Assembly: GCA_029931535.1 (NCBI GenBank)
Contig: JAQPZY010001346.1
Span: 124,001-188,000, forward strand
Source of the DNA: Margaritifera margaritifera
Taxonomy: Eukaryota; Mollusca; Bivalvia; Unionida; Margaritiferidae
Length of the DNA stretch: 64,000 nucleotides
Reading direction: 5' to 3'
Positions 34,290-46,112 of the stretch are shown piece after piece. How positions within the stretch are numbered: position 1 is the first letter of the stretch; every line of letters starts with the position of its first letter. The notes under the pieces were generated by a model. It was not told where the DNA came from. It worked only from the letters and a program-made list of their open reading frames with translations, and did not search any database. A program made the translations under genes and the position numbers.

Positions 34290-35940
34290 ATGTCTGAAGA
34301 GTATTGGGTGAGTTTTGAGTTATACATTTGTCATTTGTGCAAAACAGCAATCCTTTGCTAGTGTGAGAAAGCGAGAAAATGCACGAAGGATGAGGATGCC
34401 ATCAGTATTGTTACTGCCTCAGTTAACAACCGTTTGCTGTATACTTGAAAGTGGAGAGCTCACAGGTCCAAAAGAATATCAAAACGGGCCATATCATCAC
34501 TGGCATCACACACAGTTGCAGCCCTGCCCTTGCTTCCACAATTGGAACAGATTTTTTCAGTGGTACCTATGTGATTGGGTTCCAGCTTGGTACAACGGTC
34601 AATCTGGACCAGTTTTAGCATTGGTGGTTAATTGGCTACAGTCAGTACCAGCTCCAACACATCCTCAACTAATGCCTGAAGCGAATGGGTACAGTGATTG
34701 AATATCCCATCTTACCTTGTCCCAGCATCATAACACTGGCAAAGGCATCAAATAGCAGATGTCTTCTATCCAGTATTGAATTTTCAGTGCCATGACATCT
34801 ATGTGAGCCTGGTGAAATTATGGACCTATGTTGACCTAGTGCTATTATGGATCCATGTCGGTCTGGTGCCATTGCAGATCAATCGTGGTCTGGTGCCATT
34901 ATGGATCCATGTTGGTCCTCTGCCATTAGAGACCAATGTCATTCTGGTGTGATTATGGATCCATGTCGGTCTGGTTCCATTGCAGATCCATCGTGGTCTG
35001 GTGCCATTATGGATCCATGTTGGTCTTCTGCCATTCGAGACCAATGTCATTCTGGTGCCATTATGGATCCATGTAGGTCTGGTGCCATTATGGATCCATG
35101 TCAGCCCATTGTCATTATGGACCCATGCTGGTCCGATGCTGTTAAGGATTCATTTCAGTCCTGGACAATCACGGAGCCATGTTGGCCAGGTGCCATAACA
35201 GACCCATGTTGGACAATTCCAGCATGGCCCATAACAGCTATTGTACAATTCTTTGAACTTCAGTGGTTCATGCAGGGATCATCGGACAGCTTCAGCAATG
35301 GCCTCATCTCTTTCCCGGCCAGTCATGGCCTACCAATCTGGTAATGGTTACAGCCATGATACAGTTCTGGATATCCAATACCATCCCTGGACCATTGATG
35401 ATTCACAAAGTGATCATCTTGAGATTACAGTATCCTAATATAGCTAGACTCTCACATGCGTTCGCCCTCCATCGTGGTAGGCTTCATCACATGTATTGCA
35501 GAAGGCATCAGTATCACCCATTCTTATGTGTTTGAGAACCCAAGCTCACACTCCATCACAACTGGTACTGGCAATGGCAACATTCCAGTGTTGGATGCCC
35601 AGTTATCAAGTAATTGGCTCTGGAATTGGGTACAGTGATCAGTTTTCCAGGTGGCAGATAGTGCCTGGTACCCAGCCATGACAGTTCCAGCACCAGCTCT
35701 GTCATGGATGCCAAAACATGTTAAGCTCATATATCACTGGAATCAGTGAACCATCTCCTGCTAACACATTATTGGTTCCATGGAAGTATATTGGACTGGC
35801 ACTGAATAGTTCTTTCATTGGTCTCAGCTCTGTCTTGACCTGGTACTGGTTTCACTGTTCCCAGATGCCTGGTATCGGCCCCAGATTGTCAGGGATACAC
35901 ATACTGAATGCATCTCAACCTCTTGATTTAGGCACCATGG
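34290..35940 (+). pseudogene. DIRS gag-like region, copy C
   Basis: It starts near ATG 34290 (MSEEYWVSFELYICHLCKT, then a stop). Later pieces read ALPLLPQLEQIFSVV. A long 27-bp repeat array (34800-35230) occupies the middle, and Pro/Ser/Thr-rich sequence follows. No intact frame remains. The assignment rests on its position before an RT and on the short acidic Cys-containing start. Confidence 0.45.
34800..35230 (+). repeat. 27-bp coding minisatellite (nonapeptide repeat)
   Basis: About 15 units of 'attatggatccatgttggtc' plus 'tggtgcc' and variants. In the frame open from 34847 to 35344 each unit gives nine residues of the type A-I-M-D-P-C-W-S-G. A four-unit block (A-I-A-D-Q.., A-I-M-D-P.., A-I-R-D-Q.., V-I-M-D-P..) repeats, giving a higher-order 108-bp period. 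Confidence 0.9.
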
Positions 35941-35959
35941 TTTAGTATGGAGACACCGA

Positions 35960-36470
35960 AACTGGTTCTCAGCCATGTTCAGGAGGCAGATTTTGCATTC
36001 AGGGATATGGTGTACAAATTCATGGCATTCCTATTGGTCTGAATATCAGTCCCTGGGTCTTCATAAGAATTGTGGTCAGCGTAGTGTCTCATTTCAGGAC
36101 TATCTCCATGTCTGTAACTTGCAGCTACCTGGACAACATTCTGCACAAGTACCAGGTGGGTTATATTCTAGATCAAGACCTAAAATCCTTTTTTTCACTT
36201 GTGCTTTGCCTTGGATTCCTTGTCAAAAAGGACAAATCCATTATTGTACCAGCTCAACATTTTGTCTACATGGGTATGGAGTTCCAAATACAGGTGAACA
36301 GGGTCTGTCTTCTTGAACGACATGTCTTGAAATCTTCCAGACAGTATCTTCTATTCCTTCAAAGAACTGCATCTCAACTCAGGAATTTTTTGCCTGTTGG
36401 GTCTCCTCAGTGCAGTGTTGGATCTCATCATCTTGGGCTGTCTGTTTTTGAGACCACTGCAAATGAATCT
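35960..36470 (+). pseudogene. DIRS reverse transcriptase, copy C
   Basis: AFRDMVYKFMAFPIGLNISP (about 35988) is the 'f.al.fGL..aPr.F' block. SYLDNILHKYQVG follows (36121), with YLDN in place of a YxDD box. FVYMGMEFQIQVNR (36259) is the DIRS post-palm motif. The fingers and first Asp block are degraded. It is inactive by the D-to-N change and frame breaks. Confidence 0.75.
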
Positions 36471-36559
36471 CTTGTCCCAGTGGTGACTGAAGCTTTGTCC
36501 ATTTGATGAGATGATCCCAGTTTTCTGATGCTCCAGATTCCATCTCAGCAAATGGAAGA

Positions 36560-37160
36560 ACCTCACATGGTTTATGGTGGGTATTCCCTTGGAGATTCAG
36601 CCTTTGGGAATTGCAATCTGGACAGTTTCCAGCTCAGCATGCTGGGTGTCCACCTCCTGCCTTCATTTAGAAGCATTCATTGCACATCAATCTCCTGGAG
36701 ATGAAGGTCATAATAAATGCATTTCAATCATGGCAGGAGATCCTGTCTTAAATAGGCATGTTCATTCTATCTGACAACTCCACTGTGGTAAATTATAAGG
36801 CAAGGGGAACCAAATCCCCTAATCTTGGCCTTTGTTTTGGGAATTTCTCAGGTGGTTTCATGGTCAACAAATCCATATCCTAGTGGACTCATTGTCCTGA
36901 TGGAATCAGCTAATTGAAACTGAATGGTCTCTGCTGAGTTTGACCTCTCATGGATCTATTTGTGATAAGGTGGAATGCAAAGCTACCAACCTTTGTTTCT
37001 CGAGTCCCAGACAGGAAAATCTGGGCAGTCGATGTCCTTTCTAGGAACTTTAATGGTGTAAATGCATATAAAATTCCATCAACTGCTCTGATTCCCAAAG
37101 TTTTGCAGAAAGTAAAGGAACCAGAGTGCCGTCTGGTTCTGATTGCACCTTTTAAGTAGG
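36560..37160 (+). pseudogene. DIRS RNase H and linker, copy C
   Basis: HINLLEMKVIINAFQSW (36690) carries the RNase H Glu, and ILSDNSTVVNY (36765) the second Asp. MDLFVIRWNAKLPTFVSRVP (36950) is the linker segment found in all copies, then AVDVLSRNFNG. Stops separate the parts. Confidence 0.7.
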
Positions 37161-37249
37161 AAAAGTCATGGATAAATGATCTATTGAACTTAGCATTAGA
37201 AATTCCCAAGAAAGTCTTGGTCTTTCCTCTCTTGGTCAAGGTACCGTGA

Positions 37250-37872
37250 ATGCAGATATTTCATATGAATCTGGAATTATTCAAACTGCATGCCTGACTC
37301 GTATAAAGCAAGCCAAATAGCTAACTATCTCCTTTGCGTCTTTGAAGACAAAAAGTTAGCCCTCATATCTATTACAGGCGAAAATTCCACGATCTTCATG
37401 GAATTGTCAGGATACAAACCAAAACAAAGACCTCTCTGACCTGGTGGCAAATTTTGCTTTGTCTTGACTGAAAGGCTTTACCCTGTGTCTGAAATGGAGT
37501 CTACCATGGGTTCTGTCCTGTCCCAATAAAGCACGTTTGAACCACTGTTTAGATCATCACAGACTCTTCTTTCATATAAAATCTGCTTCCTAGTCATTTC
37601 TAGCTACAGCAGGTAGAATCAGTGAGATACATGCCTTGTCATTCGATTTGAACTATCTGCACTTTTGGCACAATGGTTTAAATTTCACTTATGAAAGCCC
37701 CTGCTTTCAATGCTGAGAACAGGCTCCTGCCCATGGGGAATCACTCCTGTGTTCTGCAGCCTCTTTCCTTATTGGACTCTTCACATGAAGGGCATATACA
37801 GTACCCCATATTGGTTTTGAAGAGGTACCTGAAGCAAACTGAGCGGATGAGAAGGGGAAAATCTCATGTACA
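37250..37872 (+). pseudogene. DIRS tyrosine recombinase, N-terminal part, copy C
   Basis: Degraded core-binding region, then PILVLKRYLKQTERMRRGKS (about 37808), a segment that lies shortly before the HxxR motif in DIRS recombinases. The gene is cut here by the TIR element at 37873 and resumes at 40898. Confidence 0.65.
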
Positions 37873-39682
37873 GTACAGCTCACGTGATTTTTCGGAACCC
37901 CATGCATCGCGGTGGGGGACTTAATCCCCTTCACTTTAGCTCCGCAATAACACTCTGCGGTGGAGGCATAAATTGGCATAAATACCTACAAATCAGCACC
38001 GCGTTTCGGCAGGCACGCCGATGTAAACTCCACCGTGGAGGGGCTAGTCAACATTACTGATTGACATCTGAACAGCCAATGAATGAAGACCACCTATGGA
38101 AAGACTGAGACGTCAAGAGTGATTTACAACCGGATACCATTTGAAGAATCAGTCGTCTTTATTTTGATCATATTTGGACAATAAAAAAATAATTTCAAAA
38201 GTCTTGTATATTCAGTACACATTACTGTTTATAAAAGGTTGATCGACTTCTTTTGCAATAAGTTTATGATTTTAATTTATTTCAAAGAAATATGAACAAA
38301 CTTATGCACTGACTTGACGAGAAGCACACATTGATGAGCTTCTCAAGCAGAATAAATTTATCATTTTGTTCCAAAGGAAAGTAATTCTCTGAGATATGGA
38401 CAATTAAAATCCAAATTGACATCCGCTTCTGCTTACCCCACCCCCCCAACAAACCTAAAACACTGAATTTACACTGAAAAGCAAACCGAGTGCTTAGTCT
38501 TTAAGCAGTAATAGCAGAGTCATGAGGCTGAATATTATGACTGCATGTGTACTGTAAGGGACTGACCATTTAATATATGGGGTTTTTATGTTGTTTTGTT
38601 TTTTCGACCGGGATATTTTTTGTTCTTTCATCACAATATTTATTTATTTTAAGTGAAATATGGAACGGATTAACGTCTACTACAAAAATCAGAGAAAGAC
38701 AATTGTTTTCATGCGTTTACCCCCCCCCCCCCCTTGGAAAATTCAATTGTCTCTCCCTAATAAAAACTTGACTTCAGCGGATGTTCTTCAGAAATCAAGG
38801 CAGTGACCATTGTGAACACTGTTGTAAAATATATATTAACAATGGTTTGCATCAAAGGATGATGTAAGTTTCAGCTTGGGATCTGTGTGTTTTTATCACA
38901 CGAAGCCATCTGACTTGGTGCGTTTTACTTTACAACCGCAATTATGGTCCCGCCATTAACAACGGAAGTTTGGTAATTGTTAGTAATTAATCTGAACTCG
39001 GCTTATTACTGAAATGAAAAATAATATGGAAAATTCTAAAATCTGAGATGTTCAGAGATTTTAATTTCCAACAAGTTTAGAGCATTTTGCATGGATGTAT
39101 TGTCTCCACGTGTATCCTATTATTTGCTCATTTTTCTGCGGCGAAAATATAAAAATTAAATATACTCTTTTAATTATTTTTACGCAGATAGTAAAGAATG
39201 CATTTCCCGTTTTGTGACTGTTAGAGCCTTTGGTTATTGAGCGTGTTTCTGTATGTGGTATATTGCTTTACAGCTAGAGAGCTCGAGTTACTGTGGCCCA
39301 GTGGATAAAATGTGCGACTCACACACACGCACACTTGGGTTTCTGCAGGGGTGGGGGGCATGTTTCCTCGTCCCTGCCCCGATTTTAAAAAAAAAATAAA
39401 TATATCCCTTTTACTTCGGCTCCCCTCCCCCCTCCAGAAAATTCCTGCGGATGCCCATGAACACACACATGACGTTAGAGCACGTGCTCGGGAGTTCCTG
39501 TGCAGTGGTGGGAAAATTTCTTTCTTTTTTGCTCCATAATGCTATAATGTCTAGCATGGTATTACTTTTTTACCACTACTGAACATTTCCAGATTTCAGT
39601 TTGTCTACGTTGAGATTTATAATCAGTCAGATTTTAATATTTTAATTCTGACGATTGACTAAAAATGTTGATATGTCAAGCA

Positions 39683-39735
<53 letters not shown>

Positions 39736-40897
39736 TACTAAGAAGAGTTATTGATCTAAAATTATTCATCTAATTTTTCTGTATTATGCATATTATGCAA
39801 TAGGAAAACGAACAGAAAAGAAAAAGTTAAACATTAATTTCATGTGATGTGCAAGTTTGTCAAATCAATGGCAAAGAAAACAAACTCGCTGAAGCGCTGC
39901 TGTTGTACTTTTAGGTTAACAGTTAACACATGAAATTAACACGCCAATATCAAAGAAAACAAGCAGTGTTGATGGCTGCTAGGTTACTTGCACGTGTCAA
40001 CTACATGTATCTAGGATGACCTTTTGCGACCATTTGTGATTTAAAAAAACCCGCTACTTTGGTAATTAATGCAAAATAGTACAGTTTAAAATAAAATAAC
40101 GATGTGAAATCTTAATAATGCTTTATTTAAGCGATTGAATGTCAGAAAAAAACGTACAATATGTGAATGAGTACTCATGCATGGAGTAACCATCGGAAGT
40201 TGTGCGATTTTGTTTCACTTCAGTCAGGTATGACTGCAGCTTTGTTATTAATTTGTTTGATGTTTATCGTTCTTTTCATTGCAGGTAGTACAATATCACT
40301 GACTTTCATATGATCATTAAAATTTTGTATTGCGTTTACTGAAAAGGAGATAAGAATGTGAATGCATGTTTAGATTCCGATAACATAGTATTGAAGAAAA
40401 AAAAATTAGATTCATTGTGCAAAATGTAGTATTAATACAGTTTGCGAGGCATTGTCGTTACGTTATCATCATCTTAAATATGATTTGGCACTATGTATGA
40501 TACATTATCTTCGTTAGAACAAGGAAATATTTATAATTAACTGAATTACTACGTTTTTTTCAGTATAAAAAAGTTAGCAAATTGCTCCCCAGAGGGATAA
40601 CGATGTAGATAAATCGGTGCCCCCCCCCCCCTTCTCTCTCTCAACCTCTGCTTGCATGGGTGATAAACAGTAAACCACGCCGATATTATCGAGACCACGT
40701 CCACTCCGCAGTGGTGATTGGATGCGACTCTGCGAGAAAGCGTGGTGTGCAGGGCTATTCTCCGCAAGACGCCGCGACAACTCCATCAGGATGCGTGGAG
40801 TGATGGTGGAGGGGTTTTCTTAATCCTCTCCACTCACTCTCCACCCCCACCGCGATGCGTGGGGTTCCGAAAAATCACGTGAGCTGTGCTGTATCTT
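37873..40897. mobile_element. 3.0-kb non-autonomous TIR DNA transposon in the DIRS recombinase
   Basis: The left end CAGTACAGCTCACGTGATTT and the reverse complement of the right end (CAGCACAGCTCACGTGATTT) agree for about 48 bp, through 'ttcggaaccccatgcatcgc' and 'ggtggggg'. TA flanks both sides. No transposase frame was found inside. The interior has a (GA)n tract (39690-39732), C-runs and a tRNA-like A box near 39295. Removing it rejoins two halves of the copy C recombinase, which supports the boundaries. A TA target suggests a Tc1/mariner-type enzyme, but that is inference. Confidence 0.8.
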
Positions 40898-41169
40898 TAC
40901 CATTGAAAGAAGCAAAGGACAAAATCTCAGCTCAAGCTCTATTATCCTGGTTACAATGGGATATTTGCTCTTCATATAAAGAGCTAGCCCAAGACAAAAT
41001 TAGTTTCTTGTGCATATCAGCTCATGAGGTTAGGACAGTACCACTAACATAGTATTTGAGCTTAACTGTTCCCTGACTTACGTTATCCAAGTTGTGGAAT
41101 GGAGCTAATAGGCAATTTTCTCTCAGAGATCTTTTATCCCCAAAGGGCTTAGTTTCAACTTTTACCAAT
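40898..41169 (+). pseudogene. DIRS tyrosine recombinase, C-terminal part, copy C
   Basis: It resumes with KEAKDKISAQALLSWLQWD and FLCISAHEVRTVPL near 41022. HEVR is the HxxR catalytic motif, here intact. A stop follows. The sequence is then interrupted by a SINE. Confidence 0.75.
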
Positions 41170-41435
41170 GGGCCCTTGTTGGCCGAGTGGTCTAAGGTGC
41201 TCATCTTTACAGATCGCTGACATAACACCTCTGTCAGCATAGGTTTGAGTCTTGATTTGGTCATACATGGGTATGTGACAAAGCTTGCCAGTAGCTTCCC
41301 GTGGGTCGATGGTTCTAACCCTGTTTTGTTCCCTGGGTTCTTCCTTTACCAAATATACTGGGCGCCATGTATAGCCTTTCATGTGCTGAAAAATGGCCTT
41401 TAACCCATAGAACCACAAACCACAATTGTTTGACC
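41170..41435 (+). mobile_element. tRNA-derived SINE
   Basis: The head has a pol III A box (tggccgagtgg, 41180-41190) and B box (ggtttgagtct, 41242-41252) at tRNA spacing, closest in style to a Leu- or Ser-type tRNA (long variable region). The body continues to about 41435. 'accaat' on both sides (41164 and near 41434) may be the target duplication. It interrupts copy C's recombinase. Confidence 0.7.
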
Positions 41436-41689
41436 AATAGCGGCAGCACAATAGGTTACCTTATCTGGTCGTTTAGCAGCTTCACAATTATGTGGCCAGG
41501 ACAAGGTTTCTGCAGGGTTTGTGGAGGGGAAATTGTTCCCTACAGTCCGTGTCTGGGCATATTGAAATGCTAATTCTAGCCCATATCTTTCACAAGGTTT
41601 GAAGCTGCTTCATGTACATTAGTGGGTTTGGAGAGTGGGCCTTCTTCAGGGTAAGGGTATGTAACTCCCTCCACCTGTTATCTGTTTTC

Positions 41690-42062
41690 CTAATGTATTG
41701 TGATCAGGTAATGTATTTGTTGAAAAAGCATTTTTTGAAGTAAAATCTGTTTCTTTTTGATAATACTTGCTCGATCATAATATGGGCACATCCTCCCAGC
41801 CTCCCCTGCAGTTACATTTCAAACCTGACAGTGTGCATATCCACTCCAGTAGTAACTGAAGCATGGACTAGATTTAGTGCTAATCCATCTGTCCAAGGGG
41901 AGATCACTCTTGCCTAACTCCCACAAGGTGGGCAGATGACTTTTAGCACTTTTGTTACTAAGAACAGGCTTGGGAGGGCTGGATTTTTTAGGCAGTGGTC
42001 ATACTCTTAATGAATTATGATCAGGTAAGTATTATTGAAGAAACATATTTTACTTCAAAAAT
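41690..42062 (+). repeat. DIRS right terminus, copy C: ITR segment, inverted module, ITR
   Basis: A forward segment (41690-41745: 'gtgatcaggtaatgtatt', 'ttttttgaagtaaaat') is followed by an inverted form (41743-41790: 'tgtttctttttgataatact', 'gatcataat'). The final forward form is 42005-42062 ('tatgatcaggtaagtattat'). This is the same three-part layout as at 16955-17312 and 55500-55872, with unrelated sequence. Confidence 0.7.
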
Positions 42063-42398
42063 TGGTGTCTTGAAGAATAAAAGGTCATTAAAATGTGAGC
42101 ATGCTGTCTGTGCTTTCATTCTTGATTATTCATTGAACTTCCCTGAATACATGATATGTAAAAATTGAAATCACCCATAATTAACAGTATTTATCCTATG
42201 ATAAGAACAATGGACCAGCCTAATAAATTTGCCAAAATGTTTGGGGTAGGGTTATTATCAAAGATTTTCTATATAAATTTTGTAACACTGGATGTGTGGC
42301 TGCTTTGCATTAAGCATGGGTTTATCATGGAATAAATATGGTAAATACAAAGGTAAAAATAGTATTAAAAATTTGTTTTTACATTTGTATCTTGGCAG

Positions 42399-42676
42399 AA
42401 GAATTTCACAGATATGATGGGATCATGAATCCTGATGTAAGCAAATTTTCCTGGTTTATCAACATATTCCAAGGCAATCACACAAAGAAGCTGGCAGAAG
42501 ATGCTGAAATATCAACCGGAATATTTGCCTCAGAAATATTTTCGTCAACTGGAAAGAGGCCAGCCAAGTTGAATAAAGAAACATTGGAGACATTAGGCAT
42601 GCTCTTGTCTGGCCTGGAAAGAACATACAGGCTTGATGCAAAATGTTGGTCATCTGAAGAAGAATTCAAACGAATG
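42399..42676 (+). CDS. RNF213: RNF213-like gene, internal exon 3 of 5 seen
   Basis: The acceptor 'cttggcag' ends at 42398; the donor is 'cgaatg|gtacat'. Its first two bases complete the Lys codon begun by the 21592-21800 exon. It reads EFHRYDGIMNPDVSKFSWF, then mixed helical sequence (NKETLETLGMLLSGLERTY) to FKRM, with no stop in 92 codons. In RNF213 the CBM region is followed by a 'W..YDg' segment leading into helices, and this exon fits that place. It ends on a codon boundary. Confidence 0.75.
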
Positions 42677-42831
42677 GTACATCTTCACTATATCAATTGA
42701 GAAATCATTAAAGTGAAAAAAAACGGTATAGCTTCACTATACCAATAGAGAAATCATTACATTTTCTTCTGCTTACTAATCTCTGTGATTGCAAGGTATT
42801 AAAAATGATATACATACATGCTCTAGACATG

Positions 42832-44469
42832 TATCGTATATATTCGCTTATAAGTTGACGTTTTTTTACTAAAAATTCAATTCATGCAGAGTAGGGGTCA
42901 TCTTATAAGCGTGACATAAAAAGAAAAAAGATAAATCTAGGGATAATGTTGGAAACTGTAGATGTTTGCAGTACATAAAAATAGTATCAATTCAAATATT
43001 TTTACGTTTTCATGTCACTATTCCCATTCTGAAATGCACATATGGTATGCACTGTGTTTATCCATTTTATAATAGTATTCATTACACAATACTTGTATCT
43101 ACAATTATTAGGATTTTAATAATTTGAAAATATTACCGGTAAATTAACTACTACCTATCGCAAACTGAAGTGTCCGTCAATGTTGTTTACCATGGGTGCT
43201 TACTACCAAGTATATTTCTTCCATTTTCGTGCAAGTCCGAACAACCTGTATTTGTATTAATATTGTTATTTGCTGTATAAACACAGTGTTTGATGCAGTA
43301 CAAGTTTTGATTAAATTTGTATTTTCCTTTTCCATAAGTCAGATTTAATTCCCAAGTGATATTTCCCAAGTTATCTGCCAGTGCATGTGGGCCGATAAGG
43401 CCTTGGCTTGAAAAGGCTAAATTCACTTTGTTTTCAAGTTGACAATTCTTTTGATTGAGCCAAGAATTTAATACTTTCAGTGCCAAGTAGAGTTCTACAA
43501 CTTCCTGTGCATGTTTGACCTTAATCCCTTAACTTGTAAAGGCACCAACCTCTTTGTTTTCCCATGTTGACAACCCTTTGATCGAGCCACGAATTTGATA
43601 CTTGTTCGGTGCCAAGTAACACAGGGTGGTTATTTGAACTCCCTCTGATCTTGCCACACAATTGACACCTGTTCAATTGCACCTTTTAATAGATTTCACA
43701 GACTTTATGATCAAAGTGTTACTTAAAGAGCCCAAGCTCAGTCTCTACATAAGCACCCGCATATGATAGTAAAGCTGAGGAATCAGAGTCAGATGATATT
43801 TACAATGACTAGATGACAAAGATTTACAATGACTAGATGACAACGATTTACAATGACTAGATGACAATGGAGGGTTTCAGAACTTTATCAGACAATGGGG
43901 ATGAATTCTTGGACTTTATACCAGATGACATTAGATAGTGACATTTATAGGATACCATGAATCACAAAAATGTGGACTTTGTTTATTTGTAAGACATGTG
44001 GAATTAACATATTACAAGATATTGGGAATTGGATCATTCGAACTACTATTTTCATACCGGTATGTGACCTGTAATTAAATTCATGGATTTATAATATAAA
44101 TGGATTTAAGATGTCAAGCATTATGGATTTTAATGGCCTTTTTTACACAAAGATGGTCAAATTGTAAGTTGTTAATGTATTTGTGACATATTCCACTCAA
44201 TAATATAATTGTACTTTACACTGGTTTTGTCTTTATTTTTCCTATCTATCTATCTATCTACCTACCTACCTACCTACATCTTGGCTTGTTTATGTTTCCA
44301 AAGTCCAACTCTGACTCACTGATGACAAGTCACTCCTTCAAATGGATCTGACATGCAAAATACACACCGACGTATAAGAGGGTCAAAGAGAAATTGGCTT
44401 TTTGCAGCCCTAAAGGGAGGGGGGGGGCGACTTATAGTCGAGTCGACTTATAATTGAATATATACGGTA
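42832..44469. mobile_element. pogo/jerky-like DNA transposon remnant
   Basis: The left end 'cgtatatattcgcttataag' followed by 'ttgac' matches the inverse of the right end 'gtcgacttataattgaatat' plus 'atacg'. Further inside, 'ggggtcatcttataagcg' and 'cgtataagagggtcaaag' are also inverse-related. 'TATATTCGCTTATAAGTCGAC'-type ends with a TA target are typical of pogo/Tigger/jerky elements. The only coding trace is an acidic tail (DNGDEFLDFIPDDIR) near 43900, a common end of such transposases. It lies in intron 3, 156 bp after the exon. Confidence 0.7.
43798..43869. repeat. 24-bp tandem repeat, three copies
   Basis: 'tttacaatgactagatgaca' recurs three times at exactly 24-bp spacing with single-base changes at the end of the unit. 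It sits in the decayed transposase tail. Confidence 0.95.
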
Positions 44470-46112
44470 TTTTAGTAATTCTAGAGGTTTGTACACAAAA
44501 ATTATTTCAGAATAGATTTAAGATTGTTACAGCAGACCAAGTGTTTCATTTTTGAAGTTTTTATTTAAAGATGATTTTGATAATTTATTTAATTCATAAT
44601 ATTTGATTTAAAGAGCATGTATTTTTCAATATTCCACAAGTTGGGCCTAGAAGGATTTTTGTAGATTTTTTGTTGTTGTCTGAGCAGGTGTCAAATATAT
44701 AAGATATTCCAAGCAAAAGAAAAAACAGCGAGGTAATTTTTGTGACCTTTTAGTTATCATTAATTTTATATCTTTTTTTTACAAGCAAGTGAAAATTCAC
44801 CAAGATAGAGGTTGCCCAGAATGGCCCATTGGTTTGACTTGTCAGTTTAATATTTATAAGGAGCCAAGTCCACTTGCATCATGTGTGCATAGTATAGCAT
44901 AATTTTCTCACTTATGTATACCATGCACAATACATGTACATTGCTCTACCTGTCTGTTGGGTACACCTGGACCAAATTGCTGTTCCAATGAAAGGTCAAA
45001 TGGACAGGCCATGTTGGTTGAACTGTAATACGACATTGAGAAAATTACATGTTCTTTAGCAGCCACATGGAATGATGAACAAAATTGTTCATAGAAATTC
45101 TTGTCATTCAAAATTTTCTTATTTGGATCCAGTTAATAATAGATAATGAATTTTAAAATAATTTTCATTGCTATGAAGTCATTTTGGGTATTCAAACTAA
45201 TGTACTGTAAAGAAAAGCTAGTGGCTATGCACATTGAAAAAGTTGAGCATGTATTTTGCCACTTCACTGTTACATTAAAACTCATTTATGATTTAGAGCA
45301 TTCCAGTGATTCACTGAATCAATAAAATCTATTATGTATTTTTCTATTTCTCCATCAAGCTCCAGTTTCACTGTTTTTCTCTTAGATAGTACTTATTTAT
45401 CAGGTCTGTCAATCACTCGTTTCACAGATATAGCCATATGGATGATAGCAGAAATGCTTACTGTGTGTATATGGAATGGCATCTGTGAAAAAGGGGCAAA
45501 GGAAAGAATTACTTTTTTATGACCTGAAAAAAAGATTCTAAAGAATTATCTTCCACTTATTTTTCCTAAAACATTAACTTTTATTTTTTCTGCACACATT
45601 ACAAGTTCATACCTTTTTTTAAAGCAGTAACTGAATGATGCAAATGAAAATTTCCTTTTTGTGGTGCCAAAATTTGCAGCTAATGCCTTGTTAATGCACC
45701 AGAATACCTATTATGTGTGTTGAACTTATAGTATTCATTCATCTTTTGGTGTCGTGCTCAGATTTTATCATGTTGCTTTAATGTTAAAAGAGCCCCAAAA
45801 AAGGATTTTAATTTTAAAGGTCATATAAAAGAACAATATATAATCTTCTGATTTTGGTTTTGAATTATTAATTAACTGCAAAGCAATTAATTTAAAGCTG
45901 TGTCTACTGCTTAATTAAACATAATTTTGCTGAGTTGCTTAGGTTTTCATCAACTTCATTAAACATTGAGGTATATAATATCAATCACCATAACTATTGA
46001 TGTTTTGATTGTTTGTGTGAGGTGTTAATTTTAATGGCCTCTCTGACTTTTCTTAGGGCTTTTTTTACTTCAAAATATGCACTTCATCTTCCATTATTAC
46101 TGTGTATTACAG
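44470..46112. other. No gene seen
   Basis: End of intron 3. It is AT-rich with short T- and A-runs, and no supported element. Confidence 0.55.

Larger units (their letters stand above)
31855..42062 (+). mobile_element. DIRS-type retrotransposon, copy C (second family) with nested insertions
   Basis: Inverted terminal repeats of about 210 bp lie at 31855-32080 and 41850-42062. Between them are gag (34290 on), RT (35960-36400), RNase H (36600-36900), linker (36950) and tyrosine recombinase (37250-37872 continuing 40898-41170). A 3.0-kb TIR element and a SINE interrupt the recombinase. A hAT-like exon on the minus strand (32648-33039) sits in the leader. It is clearly diverged from the A/B/D/E/G family, but has the same gene order and terminus design. 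Confidence 0.75.
21801..42398 (+). other. Intron 2 of RNF213-like gene, about 20.6 kb
   Basis: It contains a small palindromic MITE (23128-23322), the GCAAGCTT-rich repeat with nested hAT (24002-30735), a BEN-like exon (minus), several simple repeats and the whole DIRS copy C with its own insertions. The stretch 21860-23120 shows nothing I can name. Confidence 0.65.

Noticed and set aside
36910..37239. 109-codon minus-strand frame
   Set aside because: Antisense shadow of the DIRS copy C linker and recombinase region on the plus strand.
39285..39345. Possible second tRNA-derived SINE head (tggcccagtgg)
   Set aside because: The A-box-like stretch is good but the B-box position (gggtttctgc) is poor and a CA repeat interrupts it.
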